Assembly: GCA_015057705.1 (NCBI GenBank)
Contig: SVDU01000002.1
Location: 124,001 to 188,000, forward strand
Direction: 5' to 3'
Source of the DNA: Paenibacillaceae bacterium
Lineage (GTDB): Bacteria > Bacillota > Clostridia > Lachnospirales > Lachnospiraceae
DNA length: 64,000 bases
Of this stretch, positions 54,288-63,668 are shown one piece after another (position 1 is the stretch's first letter; every line of letters begins with the position of its first letter). The notes under the pieces are model-generated. The model ran no database searches, was not told the DNA's origin, and saw only the letters and a list, made by a program, of their open reading frames with translations. Both the position numbers and the translations under genes were made by a program.

Positions 54288-54426
54288 ACAAAACAAAGCT
54301 GGTTCGCAGCCAACTAGATAAAAACAAACTGCCAGACTCCGCCTCTTACCACTTCATCTGACAGCTGTAACGCATTGCAAAGGTCTTATAAGTTGAAACC
54401 TACCCGACAGACGCCTGATGGCGTCA

Positions 54427-54687
54427 TTACTTTAATTTCGTATCAATATATACCCGCATCAGTTCTTCCAGAATCTCGTCCCGTTCCACTTTCATGATCA
54501 GACTTCTGGCATTCTTATGGCTGGTGATATAGGTAGGGTCACCTGACATAATATACCCCACAATCTGGTTAACCGGATTATAGCCTTTTTCTGTGAGGGC
54601 AATATAAACCTGTTCCAGTACCTGACTTACGTCCAGCTTATTTTCCTGGACTGCTTTAAAAAATTGTGTATTATGAATATCGCCCAT
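54427..54687 (-). CDS. ireB: IreB-family regulatory phosphoprotein (UPF0297)
   Basis: The ATG at 54687 (AAAGGACGTGAG upstream) gives 86 residues with VLEQVYIALTEKGYNPVNQIVGYIMSGDPTYITSH, the invariant IreB region. In enterococci IreB is phosphorylated by the kinase IreK and affects cephalosporin resistance. Its position before ruvX is conserved in Firmicutes. Confidence 0.92.
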   Translation of the reverse strand: MGDIHNTQFFKAVQENKLDVSQVLEQVYIALTEKGYNPVNQIVGYIMSGDPTYITSHKNARSLIMKVERDEILEELMRVYIDTKLK

Positions 54688-54767
54688 GTTTCTCACGTCC
54701 TTTAACTGTTCTCCTTTATTTTAAACCATAATCATGGATTCGGCAAGACAAAAATAATTTTTGTCTC

Positions 54768-56087
54768 TTAACATTTTAAAAATATGATTTCATCTGTCAG
54801 CATTTTCCATAAAGTTCCCTTTATCATCCGGCCTTTTAATCCTTCTTCGAAAGGCACTGCTGCTTTTATATATTCTTTTGTATGGCCAATCACATAACGC
54901 TTTCCATCTACCTCATATTCCTCTTCCATCAGCACTTCGGTCTGACTTCCCAGATGAGATTCACGGTAAGAAAGTGACATCTCCCGTTCCAGAGACAGAA
55001 GCTCACCGCTTCGTTTTGTTTTTACAGATTCCGGGATCTGATCCGGCATATCTGCCGCTCTGGTTCCGTTTCTGACCGAATATTTAAACACATGCATTTC
55101 GTAAAACTGGAGTTTTTTTAAATATTCTCTGGTGGTTTCAAATTCAGCGTCGGTTTCCCCAGGAAACCCTACTATGATATCGGTCGTTATGGCAGGATTC
55201 TTAAATGCACTGCGAAGAAGCTCACAGCCTGTTAAGTATTCTTTTGTGTTATATCTCCGGTTCATACGCTTTAACGTAGCATCACAGCCGCTCTGCAAAG
55301 ACAGGTGGAAATGAGGGCATATTTTTTCCATCCCGGCAAGTGCTGTGGCAAATTCTTCGGTTATAATCCTTGGTTCCAGGGAACCCAGACGGATTCGTTT
55401 GATTTCCGGTATTTCATTTACTTTTATAATTAATTCCAACAGGCCGATTCTCTCCTCAGCCGTAAAATCCATGCCATAAGAGCTTAAATGAATTCCCGTT
55501 AAAACAGCTTCCTCATATCCCAGAGCTGCCAGCCGTCTGATTTCTTCCACCACTTCCTGGGGCTTTCTGCTTCTGACCCGTCCTCTGGTGTAAGGGATGA
55601 TGCAGTAACTGCAGAATTGGTTACAGCCATCCTGCACCTTCACAAATGCTCTGGTGTGATCGCCGATCCTGCTGATGGAAAGATTCTCATATTCAGCGGT
55701 ATGGCTGATGTCAATCACTGTTTCTTCCTCTGTCACTTTGTTCTGTGCAAAGTAATCCTCCAGAATGGAAACCAGCTCTGTCTTCTTATTATTTCCTATC
55801 ACCAGATCGACTGCTTCGTCTTTTTTCAGTTCTTCGCCTGCTGCCTGGACATAACATCCGGCTGCAATAACGACTGCACCTGGATTCATTTTCTTGGCGC
55901 GGTGAAGCATCTGTCTGGATTTGCGGTCTGCAATGTTGGTTACAGAACAGGTGTTGATAATATAAACGTCTGCGCCTTCCGCAAATGGCACGATCTCATA
56001 GCCTGCGTTTTCCAAAAGCTGCTGCATAGCTTCTGTTTCATATGAATTTACCTTGCACCCAAGGTTATGCAGGGCTGCCTTTCTCAT
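54768..56087 (-). CDS. mtaB: tRNA-t6A37 methylthiotransferase MtaB
   Basis: This 439-residue radical-SAM enzyme has the N-terminal UPF0004 domain with three cluster cysteines (LGCKVNS, NTCSVTN, GCYVQ), the radical-SAM motif CNQFCSYC near residue 155, and a C-terminal TRAM-like domain. LGCKVN identifies MtaB rather than MiaB or RimO. It converts t6A37 to ms2t6A37 in tRNAs. Confidence 0.95.
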   Translation of the reverse strand: MRKAALHNLGCKVNSYETEAMQQLLENAGYEIVPFAEGADVYIINTCSVTNIADRKSRQMLHRAKKMNPGAVVIAAGCYVQAAGEELKKDEAVDLVIGNNKKTELVSILEDYFAQNKVTEEETVIDISHTAEYENLSISRIGDHTRAFVKVQDGCNQFCSYCIIPYTRGRVRSRKPQEVVEEIRRLAALGYEEAVLTGIHLSSYGMDFTAEERIGLLELIIKVNEIPEIKRIRLGSLEPRIITEEFATALAGMEKICPHFHLSLQSGCDATLKRMNRRYNTKEYLTGCELLRSAFKNPAITTDIIVGFPGETDAEFETTREYLKKLQFYEMHVFKYSVRNGTRAADMPDQIPESVKTKRSGELLSLEREMSLSYRESHLGSQTEVLMEEEYEVDGKRYVIGHTKEYIKAAVPFEEGLKGRMIKGTLWKMLTDEIIFLKC

Positions 56088-56146
56088 TTTATTTTCTCCT
56101 ATCTAAATATTGCTTAAATTTTCAGTATTTTCATGTAAAATTACCA

Positions 56147-56175
56147 TTGACTTTTATACAATAAATCAGTAGTAT
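56147..56175 (+). promoter_or_regulatory. Promoter of the HPr-like gene
   Basis: TTGACT (56147-56152), 17 bases, TAGTAT (56170-56175), about 62 bases upstream of the start. Confidence 0.6.
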
Positions 56176-56237
56176 TGAAGTGAAAAAGGGGGCGGTTCCC
56201 TGATTAATAAAAGAGCTCACGCAAGGAGGTTTTTCAC

Positions 56238-56471
56238 ATGAAAACAGTTCGTATATCTTTAAATTCCATCGACAAAGTAAAATCTTTCGTAAATGACCTG
56301 ACAAAATTTGATACAGACTTTGATCTTGTTTCCGGCAGATATGTGATCGATGCAAAATCCATTATGGGTATTTTCAGCCTGGATTTATCCAAGCCCATTG
56401 ATTTAAATATTCATTCCGAAAGCGCTGTCGATGAAATCTTAAACATTTTATCTCCATATATTGTAGATTAA
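56238..56471 (+). CDS. HPr-like protein lacking the active-site histidine
   Basis: This 77-residue protein has the HPr fold signature VIDAKSIMGIFSLDLSKPIDL and similar length, but the NxLHARPA histidine region is replaced by LNSIDKVKSF and the regulatory serine context is altered (SIMGIFSL). It cannot act as a standard phosphocarrier. AAGGAGG precedes the ATG and it has its own promoter and terminator. Confidence 0.85.
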   Translation: MKTVRISLNSIDKVKSFVNDLTKFDTDFDLVSGRYVIDAKSIMGIFSLDLSKPIDLNIHSESAVDEILNILSPYIVD

Positions 56472-56493
56472 CTTGATTAAGAGTTATTTGAGA

Positions 56494-56536
56494 AATGGGG
56501 TCCGTCCTTCTAATAAGGAGCCGGACCCCATTTTTT
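56494..56536. terminator. Terminator between HPr-like gene and thiI
   Basis: AATGGGGTCCG pairs with CGGACCCCATT, followed by TTTTTTC; it serves the plus gene and possibly the converging thiI transcript. Confidence 0.85.
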
Positions 56537-56538
56537 CT

Positions 56539-57717
56539 TTAACACCAGACTTTTTCTACAGTACGAATGGCCGTCTCAACCAGCTCATCAATCTTTTCTT
56601 CCAGTTTTTCTTCTGAACGCTCAATCATTTTAATGCTTGGCTTTGTAACGGGGTGCTTTGCAACAAAGATGGTGCAGCAGTCCTCAAAAGGAAGTACAGA
56701 AGTTTCATAAGTTCCGATCTTTTCTGATACGTCAACAATCTCCTGTTTATCAAAACCGATTACCGGACGGAATACCGGAATTGTACAGGCTGCATCTGTA
56801 GCTGCCAGTGACTGCATGGTCTGTGAGGCTACCTGTCCGATACTTTCTCCTGTGATTAATGCCTGCGCTCCTGCTTCTCCTGCCAGATGCTCAGCAATCC
56901 GCATCATATAGCGTCTCATGATGATTGTAAGTTCCTCATGAGGACATTTGTCATAAATATAAAGCTGAATGTCAGTAAAATTCACGATATGAAGGTGAAC
57001 TGGCCCGGAATATCTGGAAACCAGCTTTGCAAGGTCAATGACCTTTTCCTTTGCCCGTTCGCTGGTATAGGGCGGAGCATGGAAATAGACTGCGTCAATT
57101 TTAACTCCCCGTTTTGCAATCATATAACCAGCTACCGGACTGTCGATTCCACCGGATAATAAAAGCATGGCTTTTCCGTTGGTTCCTACCGGCATTCCTC
57201 CCGGTCCCGGAATAATTTTGGAATAAATATTAATTTTATTTCTTACTTCTACATAAAGCATAACTTCCGGCTTATGAACATCAACCTTTGTGTCAGGAAA
57301 TGTATGAAGAATCACTTCTCCCAGATCCCGGTTAATCTGTTCTGAGTTAACCGGATACCGTTTGTTTCCTCTTCTTGCATACACTTTAAATGTAAAATGT
57401 TTATCGTCATAATACTGGTCCACATAAGTTAAAACCTGTTGTTTTAAATCCTCATAACCATTGTCCTCCACCTGAACCATTGGGCAGATGGCCGCGATTC
57501 CGAATATGCGGCTTAATGATTCCACAACTTCATCAAAGTCGAATTCGGACTGGGCACTGGCATAGATACGACCTGATTCCTTGGAAACGATAAAATCTCC
57601 ATCCAGCCTCTTTAATGCATGGCGGATGTGTGCCACAAGAGCATCCTCAAATAAGAAACGGTTTTTTCCTTTTACACCGATTTCTGCGTATTTAATTAAA
57701 AATGATTGATATTGCAT
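56539..57717 (-). CDS. thiI: tRNA 4-thiouridine synthase ThiI
   Basis: This 392-residue protein has a ferredoxin-like and THUMP region (to about residue 165) and a PP-loop ATPase domain with LLSGGIDSPVAGYMIAKRG. The C-terminal rhodanese domain of E. coli ThiI is absent, as usual in Firmicutes, so sulfur probably comes directly from the adjacent cysteine desulfurase. It makes s4U8 in tRNA. Confidence 0.95.
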   Translation of the reverse strand: MQYQSFLIKYAEIGVKGKNRFLFEDALVAHIRHALKRLDGDFIVSKESGRIYASAQSEFDFDEVVESLSRIFGIAAICPMVQVEDNGYEDLKQQVLTYVDQYYDDKHFTFKVYARRGNKRYPVNSEQINRDLGEVILHTFPDTKVDVHKPEVMLYVEVRNKINIYSKIIPGPGGMPVGTNGKAMLLLSGGIDSPVAGYMIAKRGVKIDAVYFHAPPYTSERAKEKVIDLAKLVSRYSGPVHLHIVNFTDIQLYIYDKCPHEELTIIMRRYMMRIAEHLAGEAGAQALITGESIGQVASQTMQSLAATDAACTIPVFRPVIGFDKQEIVDVSEKIGTYETSVLPFEDCCTIFVAKHPVTKPSIKMIERSEEKLEEKIDELVETAIRTVEKVWC

Positions 57718-57744
57718 CTGTTGTCCTTTCTTTTAAAAACCCAA

Positions 57745-58899
57745 TTAACCTCTCTGGTACCGCCTGAGTACAGGCAGCAGATCCTTTAAGGTTTGTATGC
57801 AGTAGTCCACTTCTTCCCTTGTATTAAAAACTCCAAAACTAAATCTTAAGGTGGAATCCAAAAGTTCCGGTTTTATACCAATACCTTTTAAGGTTCCGCT
57901 GACAGCCGGATGATTGGAGGAACAGGCAGAACCTGAAGATACATAGATCTCTTTCTCCTCCAGCGCGTGAAGGAGTACTTCACTGCGGATCCCTGAAAAG
58001 CTGGCACTGACAATCTGTGGTGCCGACAATTCTCCTTTTAAGCTGTTTATGGTTACTCCGTCTATTTCTGACAGTCTGTCAATCAAATAATCCTTAAGCT
58101 CTGTAATAGCACGGATCTTCTCTCTGTGATTGGTATACATATAGTTTGCGGCTGCAGATAAACCTGCAACACCCGGAACATTTTCCGTACCGGAACGCAT
58201 ACCTCTTTGCTGGCCTCCGCCATAAATCATGGGTCTTATTTTAACCCGTTTGTCAACGTAAAGAAAACCGACCCCTTTCGGGCCATGGATTTTGTGAGCG
58301 CTTACTGAGAGCAGGTCAATTCCCTGGCTCTTTGGCCGGATCAAAAGCTTCCCGTAAGCCTGTATTGCATCTACATGAAATAAAATGTTCGGATTTTTCT
58401 TCTTAATAATTTTAGAAATGGCTTCCACTGGTTCAATGGCGCCGATCTCATTGTTTACATACATGATGGAAACCAGAATCGTCTCAGGACAGATTGCTTC
58501 CTCCAATTCTTCCAGGTTAATATGACCCTGTCCGTCAACAGAAAGATAGGTCACCCGAAATCCCTGCTCTTCCAGATAGGCAAGAGGGTTGTATACGGAA
58601 GCATGTTCAATTCCAGTACTGATAATATGGTTTCCCGCCCGTTTATTGGCCATGGCAGTCTCGATAATAGCCATATTGTTGGACTCGGAACCGCCGGATG
58701 TAAATACAATTTCCTTTGCAGCCACCTTTAAAGTTCCTGCAATGGTTTCGGCAGCTTCTTTGATATACCGTTCCGCATCCAGTCCTTTTTTATGCCTGGC
58801 TGATGGATTTCCATAATCCTCCATCATTGTTTTTAATACAATTTCTTTTACCGGCTCCAGAACTTTGGTTGTTGCCGAATTATCAAAATATGCTTCCAT
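57745..58899 (-). CDS. Cysteine desulfurase (NifS/IscS-like)
   Basis: This 384-residue PLP enzyme has FDNSATTKV, the PLP-lysine motif SVSAHKIHGPKGVGF and the catalytic-cysteine loop SSGSACSS near residue 327. The short cysteine loop fits the class that delivers sulfur to ThiI (NifZ-like). It lies 27 bases upstream of thiI and is probably its sulfur donor. Confidence 0.94.
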   Translation of the reverse strand: MEAYFDNSATTKVLEPVKEIVLKTMMEDYGNPSARHKKGLDAERYIKEAAETIAGTLKVAAKEIVFTSGGSESNNMAIIETAMANKRAGNHIISTGIEHASVYNPLAYLEEQGFRVTYLSVDGQGHINLEELEEAICPETILVSIMYVNNEIGAIEPVEAISKIIKKKNPNILFHVDAIQAYGKLLIRPKSQGIDLLSVSAHKIHGPKGVGFLYVDKRVKIRPMIYGGGQQRGMRSGTENVPGVAGLSAAANYMYTNHREKIRAITELKDYLIDRLSEIDGVTINSLKGELSAPQIVSASFSGIRSEVLLHALEEKEIYVSSGSACSSNHPAVSGTLKGIGIKPELLDSTLRFSFGVFNTREEVDYCIQTLKDLLPVLRRYQRG

Positions 58900-58912
58900 T
58901 TATGTCATCTCC

Positions 58913-59653
58913 CTAAACGCTTTCCAACTGAAACCCAAGTACGGAAAGAACGAAAAGTCCAGCTGTTTCCGTGCGTAAAATACGTTTTCCCAGTGTAATT
59001 GTATGTGTGCCGTATGATTCTCCAAGTTCCACTTCCCCGTCTTCAAAGCCGCCTTCCGGTCCGATGAAAATTCCAACTTTCATACCCGGTTTTATGCGGG
59101 AAACAATCTCCCTTGTGTGCACCATTCCTTCTGCATGTTCAAAAGGAAGCAAAAGAATGTCAAATTCCTTTGCATATTCAAAGGCTTCCCGAAGAGTCTT
59201 CACACCGGTTACTTCCGGAATCAAAAGCCGTTTAGACTGCTTGGCCGCACTTTCAGAAACAGCCGCCCAGCGTTTGATTTTTGACTCCTCTTTCTTTTTG
59301 TCGAGCTTCACTACAGCCCGCTTTGTTTCAACCGGAATGATTTTAAACACTCCCAGTTCAACCGCCTTTTGTATAATCAGCTCCATCTTGTCGCTTTTGG
59401 GAAGTCCCTGAAATAAATAAATTTCCACAGGCAGCTCCGTGCCGCCTTCCCGGATCTCTAATATCTTTGCCGTGACCTCATCAGAAGAAATGGACAGAAT
59501 TTCACACAAATAATCCTTATCCACTCCATTGCTAAGCAATATCTCTTCTCCAGGTCCCATGCGCAGAACATTTTTTATATGTTTTACATCCGTTCCGGCA
59601 ATCCGGACCGTGGTCTCCCCGATTTGGTCCTGCTGCACAAAAAAATGATACAT
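58913..59653 (-). CDS. rsmE: 16S rRNA m3U1498 methyltransferase RsmE
   Basis: This 246-residue SPOUT methyltransferase has an N-terminal PUA-like domain (HIKNVLRM) and a C-terminal knot with FIGPEGGF and LGKRILRTETAGLFVLSVL. It methylates U1498 in 16S rRNA. It follows prmA by ten bases, a conserved pairing. Confidence 0.95.
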   Translation of the reverse strand: MYHFFVQQDQIGETTVRIAGTDVKHIKNVLRMGPGEEILLSNGVDKDYLCEILSISSDEVTAKILEIREGGTELPVEIYLFQGLPKSDKMELIIQKAVELGVFKIIPVETKRAVVKLDKKKEESKIKRWAAVSESAAKQSKRLLIPEVTGVKTLREAFEYAKEFDILLLPFEHAEGMVHTREIVSRIKPGMKVGIFIGPEGGFEDGEVELGESYGTHTITLGKRILRTETAGLFVLSVLGFQLESV

Positions 59654-59663
59654 CTCTGTTCTC

Positions 59664-60626
59664 CTATTTCTTTCTGACTGTCACAGAAACCCATTCTCCC
59701 TGATAGGTAATCTCCACCAGTTCAAAGGCATCGTTGGCAGCAAAGGCCTGCTTTACAGCTTCTTCCTTCATATTAATGATACCGGAAGTAATAAATACAG
59801 TTCCTTTCTTCATATGAACCGGAACTTCCTTCTGTAAGGGGATAATGACATCGGCCAGAATATTGGCCACTACTACATCATATTTTTCAAAGCCTGCAGC
59901 TTCTTTTACTTCTTTATCATCAATAATATTGCCTTTTAAAACTTTAAACTTATCCGGATGTATATGATTGGATTCCATATTTTCCATAACGGCAGTAATG
60001 GCATTTTCATCTAAGTCTGTTCCGAATACTTCCCCGGCTCCAAGCTTAAGTGCTGTAATTCCAAGTATTCCGCTCCCGGTACCTACATCAAGAACAAGGT
60101 CACCCGGTTTTACATATTTTTTTAACTGGCGGATGCAAAGCTGTGTGGTCTCATGCTGACCTGTACCAAAGGCAGTACCAGGATCAATTTCGATCAGAAG
60201 CTTTTCTTTATGTTCTTTGGGGATCTCCTCCCAGGTAGGCTTAATTAAAATATCGTCAACGGTAAACGGTTTAAAATACTGTTTCCAGTTATTAATCCAG
60301 TCTTTATCCTCTGTCTCGCTGGTTTCAATGGTACGGGCTCCTAAGTCCGTAAACATGGAAAGCTCATCAAGTCCCTCTTCCACCTTTATTAACATCTCTT
60401 CTATATTGGTATCAGAGTCCGGATCTAAGTAAAAGCTGACTCTTGCAATTCCCTCATCAGGCGGTAGTTCCGGAAGAATGTCAATAAACATCCCTTTGGT
60501 TTCCGCTTCAGTAAGAGGAATATTATCTTCGATTTCGATTCCTTCAATTCCGATGTCATCAAACATGCTGCTGACTAAATCAACAGCCTCAGTTGTTGTA
60601 GTAAGAGTAAATTTTTTCCATTTCAT
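59664..60626 (-). CDS. prmA: Ribosomal protein L11 methyltransferase PrmA
   Basis: This 320-residue protein has an N-terminal recognition domain and a methyltransferase domain with DPGTAFGTGQHETTQL, VLDVGTGSGILGI and VVANILADV. It trimethylates L11. Location beside dnaJ and rsmE is common in Firmicutes. Confidence 0.95.
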   Translation of the reverse strand: MKWKKFTLTTTTEAVDLVSSMFDDIGIEGIEIEDNIPLTEAETKGMFIDILPELPPDEGIARVSFYLDPDSDTNIEEMLIKVEEGLDELSMFTDLGARTIETSETEDKDWINNWKQYFKPFTVDDILIKPTWEEIPKEHKEKLLIEIDPGTAFGTGQHETTQLCIRQLKKYVKPGDLVLDVGTGSGILGITALKLGAGEVFGTDLDENAITAVMENMESNHIHPDKFKVLKGNIIDDKEVKEAAGFEKYDVVVANILADVIIPLQKEVPVHMKKGTVFITSGIINMKEEAVKQAFAANDAFELVEITYQGEWVSVTVRKK

Positions 60627-60635
60627 AACAATTCC

Positions 60636-61382
60636 CTATCCTTTTATAATTTTCACAAAGAGACACAACAAAACCACAAGCACAACAGGGCGTACAATCT
60701 TCAGCCCGTTTTTCACCACAAGTCCGGAACCGATGTAATGTCCTGCAATGCAGAATACACCAGCTGCAAGACCAAGTGGAATTAATACTTTACCATTTAT
60801 TAAAAATGTTGTCAGAGCCGCAATGTTGGAAGATAAATTAATCACCTTGGTGGTTCCGGAAGCACTTCTGATATCCATTCCTGCAAGGCCGGTCAGTACA
60901 AGAAGCAAAAACGTTCCCGTTCCAGGCCCGTAAAAGCCGTCATAGCAGCCAATCACAAGGGCAGCCCCCATGGTGATCAGAATCATTTTTCTCTCAGATA
61001 CTTCCTTATTTTCTTCCTGCTCTCCCAAATCTTTATTCTTTAATACATAAAACGCAACAACCGGCAGTGCCACTAACATCATGGTTTTTAACACCGTCTC
61101 ACTTGCAAGCATGGATAAATGGGCTCCAATGACAGAACCTCCTATTGCCAGAAGTGCTGCGCACAAAGACAGTTTCACTTTTATATAACCATTTTTTGCA
61201 AACCGTGCCGTAGAGACCACAGTCCCCATGGCAGATCCCATCTTATTTGTACCAATTGCAAGATGCGGCGGTATTCCCGCAGCAAGATAAGCAGGCAGTG
61301 AAATAAGTCCTCCTCCGCCGGCAATGGAATCTATCAGTCCAGCCAGAAATACAAGAGGACACACAATTAAGTATTGATTCAT
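60636..61382 (-). CDS. TSUP-family transporter (TauE/SafE-like)
   Basis: This 248-residue membrane protein has about eight helices in two repeats with GLIDSIAGGGGLISLP and GCYDGFYGPGTGTF, the TSUP signature. These proteins export or import sulfite, sulfonates or other organic anions; the substrate is unknown here. AAAGGAAACAG precedes the ATG. It is oriented with prmA ten bases on. Confidence 0.92.
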   Translation of the reverse strand: MNQYLIVCPLVFLAGLIDSIAGGGGLISLPAYLAAGIPPHLAIGTNKMGSAMGTVVSTARFAKNGYIKVKLSLCAALLAIGGSVIGAHLSMLASETVLKTMMLVALPVVAFYVLKNKDLGEQEENKEVSERKMILITMGAALVIGCYDGFYGPGTGTFLLLVLTGLAGMDIRSASGTTKVINLSSNIAALTTFLINGKVLIPLGLAAGVFCIAGHYIGSGLVVKNGLKIVRPVVLVVLLCLFVKIIKG

Positions 61383-61604
61383 CTTCTGTTTCCTTTCTTT
61401 CGGCGAATCCTATTCGGATAAAAATCCTTCACAAGGAAAACCACATGATATCATAACATACAATGATATGGGTTGCAAGCGCAGAAAATCGGGCTTTCTC
61501 CGGCATATTCCGGAAAAAATATATTTTTTTTAATTTTTTTTAAAAAGTATGCAATAAAATTTCTACTTGGTGCATTAACTAATTGAACGGATGAAAAAGA
61601 CTTT

Positions 61605-61708
61605 TGTTCCGTAGCAGATATAAGGGCAAAAAAAATCATATCAAGTAAACGAAATTCCTTGATGCATTACACCCCATCACACCCGCCTGAGTATCTGTGA
61701 CCGGAACA
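61605..61708. other. Possible structured RNA in a gene-free region
   Basis: The 454-base stretch 61383-61836 has no credible gene. Within it TGTTCCG (61605-61611) pairs with CGGAACA (61702-61708), CAGATA (61615-61620) with TATCTG (61692-61697), and ATCAAG (61640-61645) with CTTGAT (61658-61663), giving a nested fold of about 104 bases. On the plus strand a CTTTTTT run follows. I cannot match it to a known riboswitch or RNA class. Confidence 0.35.
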
Positions 61709-61758
61709 GAATCTTTTTTACAAAATTACAATCTAAAGGCAATTAGAATTTGTAATGA

Positions 61759-61816
61759 AAAACAGGAGAAATTTGGAACGGCTGATTATTCAGTCATCTC
61801 AAATATCTCCTGTTTT
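61759..61816. terminator. Bidirectional terminator after the cell-wall-binding gene
   Basis: AAAACAGGAGAAATTT and AAATATCTCCTGTTTT pair with a long loop; A- and T-runs flank both ends, 21 bases after the gene stop on the minus strand. Confidence 0.8.
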
Positions 61817-61836
61817 TCGTTTATACAAAAAAGTTT

Positions 61837-62397
61837 TTACGGAACCCATGCTCCGTCAGCCCCCACCTTATAACCATCCGGTGTGACTGTATTCAAAAGA
61901 AGTCTGCCCTGTGTTCCGTCAGACATGGTGTTAAAATAATATGCTTTTTTGTCAATCAGCTGCCAGCCAGTTCTCATGGCACCAAGCATTCCATCATCAA
62001 CGGGATTTAAATAATACTTTGCGCCATTCTGATCCGAATACCAGCCTGTGACCATGTGTCCCCCCTGGTCAAAGCGGTACCATCTGCCGTTTATAAATTT
62101 CCAGCAGTTAGAAGGCCATGTGCCGTCACTGTACTGAAACCACCAGCCTGCAGGACTGTAATACCACCCTCTTCCAGTACTGCGGTTTCCCGGACCATCA
62201 TCATCTTCATCCTCATCATCCCAGAAGTCAAAATAATCATCTGAGTTACCTGGTCCGCCGATTTTGGTGCCGGAACCATTCCATCCTGGAAAATCCCTGG
62301 CAGTCTGGCCATTATCCGCCCATGCATTCATGGACAGCAGGATTATCATTCCTGACAAGGCTGCTGCCCATACTAATTTTTTTCTTACCCCTTTCAT
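61837..62397 (-). CDS. Secreted protein with cell-wall-binding repeats
   Basis: The ATG at 62397 behind GGAGAAGG gives 186 residues: a signal peptide (about residues 1-27), an acidic Asp/Glu-rich stretch (DDYFDFWDDEDEDDD), then three to four aromatic-glycine repeats such as GWYYSPAGWWFQYSDGTW and GWYSDQNGAKYYLNP that bind choline or other wall polymers. It has no catalytic domain and probably sits non-covalently in the wall. Confidence 0.88.
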   Translation of the reverse strand: MKGVRKKLVWAAALSGMIILLSMNAWADNGQTARDFPGWNGSGTKIGGPGNSDDYFDFWDDEDEDDDGPGNRSTGRGWYYSPAGWWFQYSDGTWPSNCWKFINGRWYRFDQGGHMVTGWYSDQNGAKYYLNPVDDGMLGAMRTGWQLIDKKAYYFNTMSDGTQGRLLLNTVTPDGYKVGADGAWVP

Positions 62398-62435
62398 ACC
62401 TTCTCCCTTCTCCGTAACATGTACTTTCAAAGGCT

Positions 62436-63569
62436 TTATTTAAAAAGTCCCTTCTTTTTATGTTTATCACTGTCCGGGTTCCCGTTCATGGCTTCATCGA
62501 AATTCTTCAAAGCTTCTTTTTGTGCCTCTGTAAGACGTTCCGGTACGGAAACCACCAATGTAACATAGTGATCGCCTCTGACAGCACGGTTACGTAAAGT
62601 AGGAACGCCTTTTCCTTTTAAGCGTACCTTGGTGTCTGTCTGGGTTCCTGATTTCACTTCGTATTCTACATCGCCGTCTACGGTTTTTATCAGGATAGTG
62701 CCGCCAAGTGCTGCTTTTGCAAAGGAAATGGGTACCGTGGAGAAAATGCTGGTATCCTGGCGTTTAAATATTGGGTGATTGGAAACCACTGCTTCAACCA
62801 GAAGGTCTCCCCTCTCTCCGCCATTGGTGCCAGGCTCCCCAGCTCCAGCCAGTCTTACGGACTGTCCGTTGTCAATTCCGGCAGGAATGGTGACTTTGAT
62901 CTTCTTTCTCTTTGTGATATATCCTGTACCATAGCAGTCCGGACATTTTTCCTTAATCACCTTACCGGTACCGCCGCAGTCCGGGCAGGTCTGTACGTTC
63001 TGAATCTGACCAAAGAAGGACTGCTGGGTGTACATAATCTTGCCTTTCCCGTTACATTTGGGACAGGTTACCGGTGATGTGCCCGCTTTTGCACCGCTTC
63101 CATGGCAGGAAGCACACTCTTCCTTAAAATTGATCTCGATCTCCCGTTCGCAGCCGAAAATCGCTTCTTCAAAGCTGATGCGGATGCTGGTTCTGATGTT
63201 TGCTCCCTTTAACGGGCCGTTATACTGGGCGCTTCTTCTACCGCCGCCAAAGATATCTCCAAAAATATCTCCGAAAATATCTCCCATATCGGAGCCGTTA
63301 AAATCGAAACCGCCAAAGCCGCCTGCTCCGCCGCTTCCATCAAATGCAGCTGAGCCAAACTGGTCATACTGGCGTCTCTTGTCCGGATCGCTTAAAACAC
63401 TGTAAGCTTCAGAAGCCTGTTTGAATTTCTCTGCAGCGGCAGTATCTCCAGGGTTCGTGTCCGGATGGTATTTTTTAGCCAATGCTCGATAGGCCTTCTT
63501 AAGTGCTGCATCATCTGCATCTTTGGAAACGCCAAGGATTTCATAATAATCTTTTTTACTTTCTGCCAT
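62436..63569 (-). CDS. dnaJ: Chaperone protein DnaJ
   Basis: The ATG at 63569 gives 377 residues. The J domain has [10 protein letters not shown], a glycine/phenylalanine-rich linker follows, then four CxxCxGxG zinc motifs ([32 protein letters not shown]) and the C-terminal substrate domain. It stimulates DnaK ATPase. The dnaK gene lies directly upstream. Confidence 0.97.
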   Translation of the reverse strand: MAESKKDYYEILGVSKDADDAALKKAYRALAKKYHPDTNPGDTAAAEKFKQASEAYSVLSDPDKRRQYDQFGSAAFDGSGGAGGFGGFDFNGSDMGDIFGDIFGDIFGGGRRSAQYNGPLKGANIRTSIRISFEEAIFGCEREIEINFKEECASCHGSGAKAGTSPVTCPKCNGKGKIMYTQQSFFGQIQNVQTCPDCGGTGKVIKEKCPDCYGTGYITKRKKIKVTIPAGIDNGQSVRLAGAGEPGTNGGERGDLLVEAVVSNHPIFKRQDTSIFSTVPISFAKAALGGTILIKTVDGDVEYEVKSGTQTDTKVRLKGKGVPTLRNRAVRGDHYVTLVVSVPERLTEAQKEALKNFDEAMNGNPDSDKHKKKGLFK

Positions 63570-63612
63570 CTTAGGTCTACCTCTCATAATTGTAAGGAAT
63601 TTATTCCTGCGG

Positions 63613-63640
63613 AAAAAGTGCTGTATTCCTACAACACTTT
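63613..63640 (-). promoter_or_regulatory. Hairpin between dnaK and dnaJ
   Basis: On the minus strand AAAGTGTTGT and ACAGCACTTT pair, followed by TTCC rather than a long T-run. It probably processes or partly attenuates the dnaK-dnaJ message. Confidence 0.45.
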
Positions 63641-63668
63641 CCCCAAAGCCCTGTCAATCGACTTAATA

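Noticed and set aside
54410-54425. Terminator after ireB
   Set aside because: The GACGCC/GGCGTC hairpin is short and is not followed by a T-run on the minus strand.
61451-61639. 62-residue open frame upstream of the TSUP gene
   Set aside because: A/T-rich, no ribosome site, no recognisable sequence; it overlaps the possible structured RNA.
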